A model generated the notes under the pieces. The model had not been told where the DNA came from. It was given only the letters and a program-made list of their open reading frames with translations, and did no database searches. Below, piece after piece: positions 6,681 to 9,448 of a DNA stretch of 9,448 bases (position 1 is its first letter; each line of letters starts with the position of its first letter). This DNA comes from Oscillospiraceae bacterium (GTDB taxonomy: Bacteria; Bacillota; Clostridia; Oscillospirales; Oscillospiraceae): NCBI GenBank assembly GCA_902766215.1, contig CACXCV010000157.1, forward strand, positions 1-9,448, written 5' to 3'. Position numbers and translations under genes: made by a program.

Positions 6681-8806
6681 TACAGATGCAGCACCCTCGC
6701 CTTAATTTCCTTGGTTTTTCCCACGTTCCAGAAGTTCTCGCCCAGATAGCCGCAGGTACGGCGGGTGACGTTCATCTTGTGCTGGTCCTTGTTGTGGCAG
6801 ACCGGGCATTCCCACTCAAAGTCGTCGTTAATGAGAATCTCGCCGTCATAGCCGCACACGTGGCAATAGTCGCTCTTGGTGTTAAACTCGGCGTACTGAA
6901 TGTTGTCGTAGATATACCGCACCAACTCCTCCAGCGCAGGGAGGTTGTTGCGCATGTTGGGGATCTCCACATAGCTGATGCAGCCGCCGGTGGAGATGGT
7001 CTGGAACTGCGACTCAAACTTGAACTTGGTAAAGGCGTCGATCTCCTCGCGCACGTCCACATGATAGCTGTTGGTATAATAGCCCTTGTCGGTGATGTCC
7101 TTGATGGTGCCAAAGCGCTCTTTGTCAATGCGGGCAAAGCGATAGCACAGGCTCTCGGCCGGGGTGCCATAGAGGGCAAAACCGATGTTTGTCTCGGCAC
7201 GCCACTGATCCACCTTGGCCTTCATGTATTTCATGACCTTCAGGGCAAACTCCTCGCCCTCGGGCGTGGTGTGGCTGCACCCCTTGATCAGCTTGGTCAG
7301 CTCATAGATGCCGATATAGCCCAGCGAAATGGAGCTGTAGCCGCCATAGAGCAGCTTGTCAATGGTCTCGCCCGGCTGCATCCGCGCCAGCGCGCCATAC
7401 TGCCAATGCACAGGGCTGACGTCGCTCTTGACGCCTTTCAACGCGTTGTGCCGGCACATCAGCGCCTCGCGGCACAGCTCCAGGCGCTCGTCAAACATCT
7501 TCCAGAACGCGTCCTCGTCGTTCTGGCAGAGGATGCCGATCTGCGGCAGGTTGATCGATACCACGCCCTGGTTGAAGCGGCCCTCGAACTTATACTCGCC
7601 GTTTTCATCCTTCCACGGGGAGAGGAAGCTGCGGCAGCCCATGGGCGAAAAAACGTTGCCCTCATAGGTCTTGCGCATCCACTTGGCGGAGATATAGTCC
7701 GGATACATCCGCTTGGCCGAACATTTGACCGCCAGGCGGGTCAGATAGTCATATTTGCCGCCCTTGAGACAGTTATGCTCGTCCAGCACATACACCAGCT
7801 TGGGGAAGGCCGGGGTCACATACACGCCCTTTTCGTTTTTGATGCCCTCGATCCGCTGGCGCAGGATCTCCTCGATGATCATGGCATTTTCCTTGATGTA
7901 CGGGTCATCCTCCCGCAGATTCAGGAACAGCGTGACAAACGGCGACTGGCCGTTGGTGGTCATCAGGGTGTTAATCTGATACTGGATCGTCTGCACACCG
8001 CTGCGCAGCTCGTCGCCCAGGCGATCCATGGTCAGGCGCTCGATCATCTCGTCGCTGGCGCCCTCGCCGCAGTCGCGGGTGATCTGCCGACGGAACTTTT
8101 CATAGCTGCGGCGCAGATATTTGCCCAGGTGGCGGATGTCCACGCTCTGGCCGCCATACTGGTTGGAGGCCACGCAGGCAATGATCTGGGTCATCACCGT
8201 ACAGGCGACCTGAAAGCTCTTGGGGCTTTCGATCATCTTGCCGTTCATCACGGTGCCGTTGTCCAGCATGTCGCTGATGTTGATCAGGCAGCAGTTGAAA
8301 ATCGGCTGCACAAAATAATCCGCGTCGTGGAAATGCAGCACGCCGTCGTCATGCGCCTTGGAGATCTTCTCCGGCAGCAGGATGCGCCGGGTCAAGTCGC
8401 GGCTGACCTCGCCGGCGATGTAGTCGCGCTGGGTCGCAGCAATCACGGTGTTCTTGTTGGAGTTTTCCTCGGCCAGGTCCTTGTTGGTATTGTGCAGCAG
8501 GCTGAGGATCGACTCGTCCGTGGTGTTCTGCTTGCGCACCAGGGCGCGGTTATAGCGGTAGATGATATAGTTTTTCGCCAGGGCATACTTGTCCAGCTCC
8601 ATCAGCTTCTGCTCGACCATGTCCTGGATGTCTTCCACCAGAATGCGCTGGCGGTGCTTCATCTCCACGCTGCGCGCAATCTCATAGATCTGCTCCTCGC
8701 TGGCCCGTTCCTCCGGCTCGACGGAAGTGTTCGCCTTCTGAATGGCGACAACAATTTTATTGAGATCAAACTCGACAATCGTGCCGTCCCGTTTAATTAC
8801 CTGCAC
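6680..8806 (-). CDS. nrdD: Anaerobic (class III) ribonucleoside-triphosphate reductase
   Basis: A 708-residue oxygen-sensitive glycyl-radical enzyme that reduces ribonucleoside triphosphates to deoxyribonucleotides. An ATP-cone allosteric domain is at about residues 1-90 (MQVIKRDGTIVEFD). Active-site cysteines are probably in NCCLIN (Cys172/173) and MGCRSFL (Cys391), followed by GRFNQGVVSINLP. A zinc site near the C-terminus has two CxxC pairs (Cys648/651 and Cys667/670). The glycyl-radical site is Gly686 in RRTCGYLG. All expected elements are present, so the enzyme should be functional. The start codon is GTG at 8806: an in-frame TGA lies nine bases upstream, so no earlier start exists, and AAGGGTG is well placed. 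Whether formate or a redoxin is the reductant cannot be decided by eye. The gene is co-transcribed with nrdG and is preceded by a predicted NrdR-controlled promoter. Confidence 0.98.
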   Translation of the reverse strand: MQVIKRDGTIVEFDLNKIVVAIQKANTSVEPEERASEEQIYEIARSVEMKHRQRILVEDIQDMVEQKLMELDKYALAKNYIIYRYNRALVRKQNTTDESILSLLHNTNKDLAEENSNKNTVIAATQRDYIAGEVSRDLTRRILLPEKISKAHDDGVLHFHDADYFVQPIFNCCLINISDMLDNGTVMNGKMIESPKSFQVACTVMTQIIACVASNQYGGQSVDIRHLGKYLRRSYEKFRRQITRDCGEGASDEMIERLTMDRLGDELRSGVQTIQYQINTLMTTNGQSPFVTLFLNLREDDPYIKENAMIIEEILRQRIEGIKNEKGVYVTPAFPKLVYVLDEHNCLKGGKYDYLTRLAVKCSAKRMYPDYISAKWMRKTYEGNVFSPMGCRSFLSPWKDENGEYKFEGRFNQGVVSINLPQIGILCQNDEDAFWKMFDERLELCREALMCRHNALKGVKSDVSPVHWQYGALARMQPGETIDKLLYGGYSSISLGYIGIYELTKLIKGCSHTTPEGEEFALKVMKYMKAKVDQWRAETNIGFALYGTPAESLCYRFARIDKERFGTIKDITDKGYYTNSYHVDVREEIDAFTKFKFESQFQTISTGGCISYVEIPNMRNNLPALEELVRYIYDNIQYAEFNTKSDYCHVCGYDGEILINDDFEWECPVCHNKDQHKMNVTRRTCGYLGENFWNVGKTKEIKARVLHL

Positions 8807-8813
8807 AAGACAT

Positions 8814-8820
8814 CACCCTT
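8814..8820 (-). promoter_or_regulatory. Ribosome binding site of nrdD with GTG start
   Basis: AAGGGTG on the minus strand, seven bases before the GTG start at 8806. It supports the GTG as the start. The ten bases GAAGGGTGAT that include this site recur at 8919-8910 inside the promoter spacer, probably by chance. Confidence 0.7.
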
Positions 8821-8904
8821 CTTCTTTCTGTATCGTCCATACCGGTAAGCCGGCTTTGTTCTGTCAACACAGCCCATGGATACCCTTGGGCGGCAACCGG
8901 CTAT

Positions 8905-8933
8905 ATCATATCACCCTTCGGGCAAAAAAACAA
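8905..8933 (-). promoter_or_regulatory. Predicted sigma-A promoter of nrdDG
   Basis: On the minus strand TTGTTT (8933-8928) and TATGAT (8910-8905) are separated by exactly 17 bases, a good sigma-A arrangement. Transcription would start near 8898, giving a leader of about 92 bases before nrdD. The -35 lies at the edge of the 42-base palindrome and overlaps NrdR-like box 1, so a bound repressor would block RNA polymerase. I see no recognised riboswitch in the leader at 8807-8898. Confidence 0.6.
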
Positions 8934-8971
8934 TATCTTGTGTGAGAAAATTTTCTCACACAAGATATTGT
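8924..8971 (-). terminator. 42-base palindrome with T-run: terminator of the degV-family gene
   Basis: Bases 8930-8971 form a perfect palindrome centred on AAAATTTT. On the minus strand it makes a stem of about 17-19 pairs followed directly by seven T residues (8930-8924), a textbook intrinsic terminator 48 bases after the degV-family stop. Unlike the GC-rich hairpins at 4732-4760 and 6100-6130, this stem is AT-rich, and its arms coincide with the two NrdR-like boxes. The element therefore seems to serve both as terminator for the upstream gene and as operator for nrdDG. Confidence 0.8.
8928..8943 (-). promoter_or_regulatory. Putative NrdR box 1, overlapping the nrdD -35
   Basis: The plus-strand sequence AAACAATATCTTGTGT matches the NrdR-box consensus ACACWATATATWGTGT at 14 of 16 positions. 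NrdR is the ATP-cone/zinc-ribbon repressor of ribonucleotide reductase operons and typically binds two boxes spaced by whole helical turns. This one covers the predicted -35 element, consistent with repression. No nrdR gene is in the window. Confidence 0.6.
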
Positions 8972-8973
8972 GC
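8958..8973 (-). promoter_or_regulatory. Putative NrdR box 2
   Basis: The plus-strand sequence ACACAAGATATTGTGC matches the NrdR-box consensus at 14 of 16 positions. Its centre is 30 bp from that of box 1, close to three helical turns, as is usual for paired NrdR boxes. Because the two boxes are inverted copies within one palindrome, their matches are not independent evidence. Confidence 0.6.
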
Positions 8974-9019
8974 CATATTCTGTCATATTCAAGCCGTTGG
9001 TTGATGCCGCAGGTGCGCC

Positions 9020-9448
9020 TTATTTACGAATGAAGAGGATGCCCAGCGTGTTGGGGCCGCAGTGACAGCACACCGTGCAGCCGGCCACCGTCTCAAACCG
9101 CTCGGCAAAGCGGCCATAGGTGTCGGCGGTCTGGCGGGCCACCGCCAGCACCGACTCGGTGGCCACCGCGTGGGTGATAAAGGCCTCGTTGCTCTCCAGC
9201 TGGTCGGCACGGCCGTCCAGGCGCTCCTTGATATAGGTCTCGATGCACTTTTCAAACTGGCCGCGGTATTTCTTGACCACCTTCATCTGCCCGTTTATCA
9301 CCTCGATGCAGGGCTTCAGCTTCAGCAGGTTGGCGCCAAGCGCCGCCACGGCGGAGCAGCGGCCACCCTTGCGCATATAGTCCAGCCGGTCCAGCAGAAA
9401 GCTGGCCTCCACGCGGGGGATCAGGTCGTTCAGCTCGTCCAGCAGCTG
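9020..9448 (-). CDS. DegV family fatty-acid-binding protein, C-terminal half (partial)
   Basis: The last 142 residues of a protein of the DegV/FakB family. Members bind a fatty acid and, in characterised cases, present it to the kinase FakA for phospholipid synthesis. Diagnostic stretches are LDYMRKGGRCS followed by a LLKLKP segment, and the C-terminal HCGPNTLGILF, whose His codon is at 9062-9064. The codon at 9410-9412 (GTG) could be misread as a start, but the frame stays open to the window edge and the residues before it (QLLDELNDLIPR) fit the family, so the gene is simply cut by the window; about half of a usual 280-residue protein is missing. It is transcribed toward nrdD and ends before the palindromic terminator. 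No FakA gene is visible. The family is clear; the ligand is not. Confidence 0.92.
   Translation of the reverse strand, partial: QLLDELNDLIPRVEASFLLDRLDYMRKGGRCSAVAALGANLLKLKPCIEVINGQMKVVKKYRGQFEKCIETYIKERLDGRADQLESNEAFITHAVATESVLAVARQTADTYGRFAERFETVAGCTVCCHCGPNTLGILFIRK

Noticed and set aside
6668..8848. A 726-codon open frame on the plus strand opposite nrdD
   Set aside because: It is the antisense shadow of nrdD, caused by GC-biased codon use. The translation shows low-complexity Ala/Leu/Val/His runs, no family motif and no ribosome binding site, while nrdD on the other strand has every catalytic motif.
8861..8866. A TTGACA -35 element in the nrdD leader (minus strand) as a second promoter
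   Set aside because: No acceptable -10 follows at 16-18 bases (best is CGGTAT), whereas the TTGTTT/TATGAT pair upstream is correctly spaced.
8848..8902. A folded leader or riboswitch before nrdD (AGCCGG pairing with CCGGCT, enclosing GCCCA/TGGGC)
   Set aside because: The outer 5' arm at 8897-8902 lies at or before the predicted transcription start, so most of it would not be in the RNA. I could not match any known riboswitch core.
9020..9412. A complete 130-residue protein starting at GTG 9412
   Set aside because: The frame continues to the window edge with residues that fit the DegV family, so the GTG is an internal valine codon and the gene is partial.

Overview
The window looks like chromosomal DNA from a GC-rich anaerobic Firmicute, most likely a gut Clostridia (Oscillospirales-like). 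This is inferred from an oxygen-sensitive class III ribonucleotide reductase with its activase, a DegV-family protein, a DUF6440 small protein, a GH51 arabinofuranosidase, strong AGGAGG-type ribosome binding sites and high GC at third codon positions. The species cannot be named from the sequence. I see no insertion sequence, CRISPR array, tRNA, rRNA or phage gene, and no gene-free stretch longer than about 215 bases.

Left part, plus strand (1-4704): an intracellular GH51 alpha-L-arabinofuranosidase, a 64-residue DUF6440 protein, and a 645-residue EF-G-like translation GTPase of the TetM/TetO superfamily. The GTPase carries an EF-G-like, histidine-rich loop at the tip of domain IV where true ribosomal protection proteins have a different motif. 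Bases 1-30 hold only the ribosome binding site of the first gene and perhaps the tail of an unseen upstream gene. A strong GC hairpin separates the DUF6440 gene from the GTPase gene.

Middle, minus strand (4732-6096): a bidirectional terminator shared with the convergent GTPase gene, then dut (dUTPase) and a PHP-domain phosphoesterase. These two overlap by four bases (ATGA) and appear to share a promoter at 6068-6096.

Right part, minus strand (6100-8973): nrdD and nrdG, encoding the anaerobic ribonucleotide reductase and its radical-SAM activase, overlapping by one base (TAATG) and followed by a hairpin terminator. Upstream of nrdD is a compact control region: a 42-base perfect palindrome, two NrdR-box-like sites 30 bp apart, and a sigma-A-type promoter whose -35 overlaps one box. 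The same palindrome followed by seven T residues also forms a terminator for the upstream degV-family gene, which runs off the right edge.

Functionally, dUTPase makes dUMP (the dTMP precursor) and removes dUTP, while NrdDG makes deoxyribonucleotides without oxygen, so the minus-strand block is largely deoxynucleotide metabolism. The most interesting points are the dual-use palindrome before nrdD and the divergent TetM-like factor. I do not see a clear undescribed multi-gene system.
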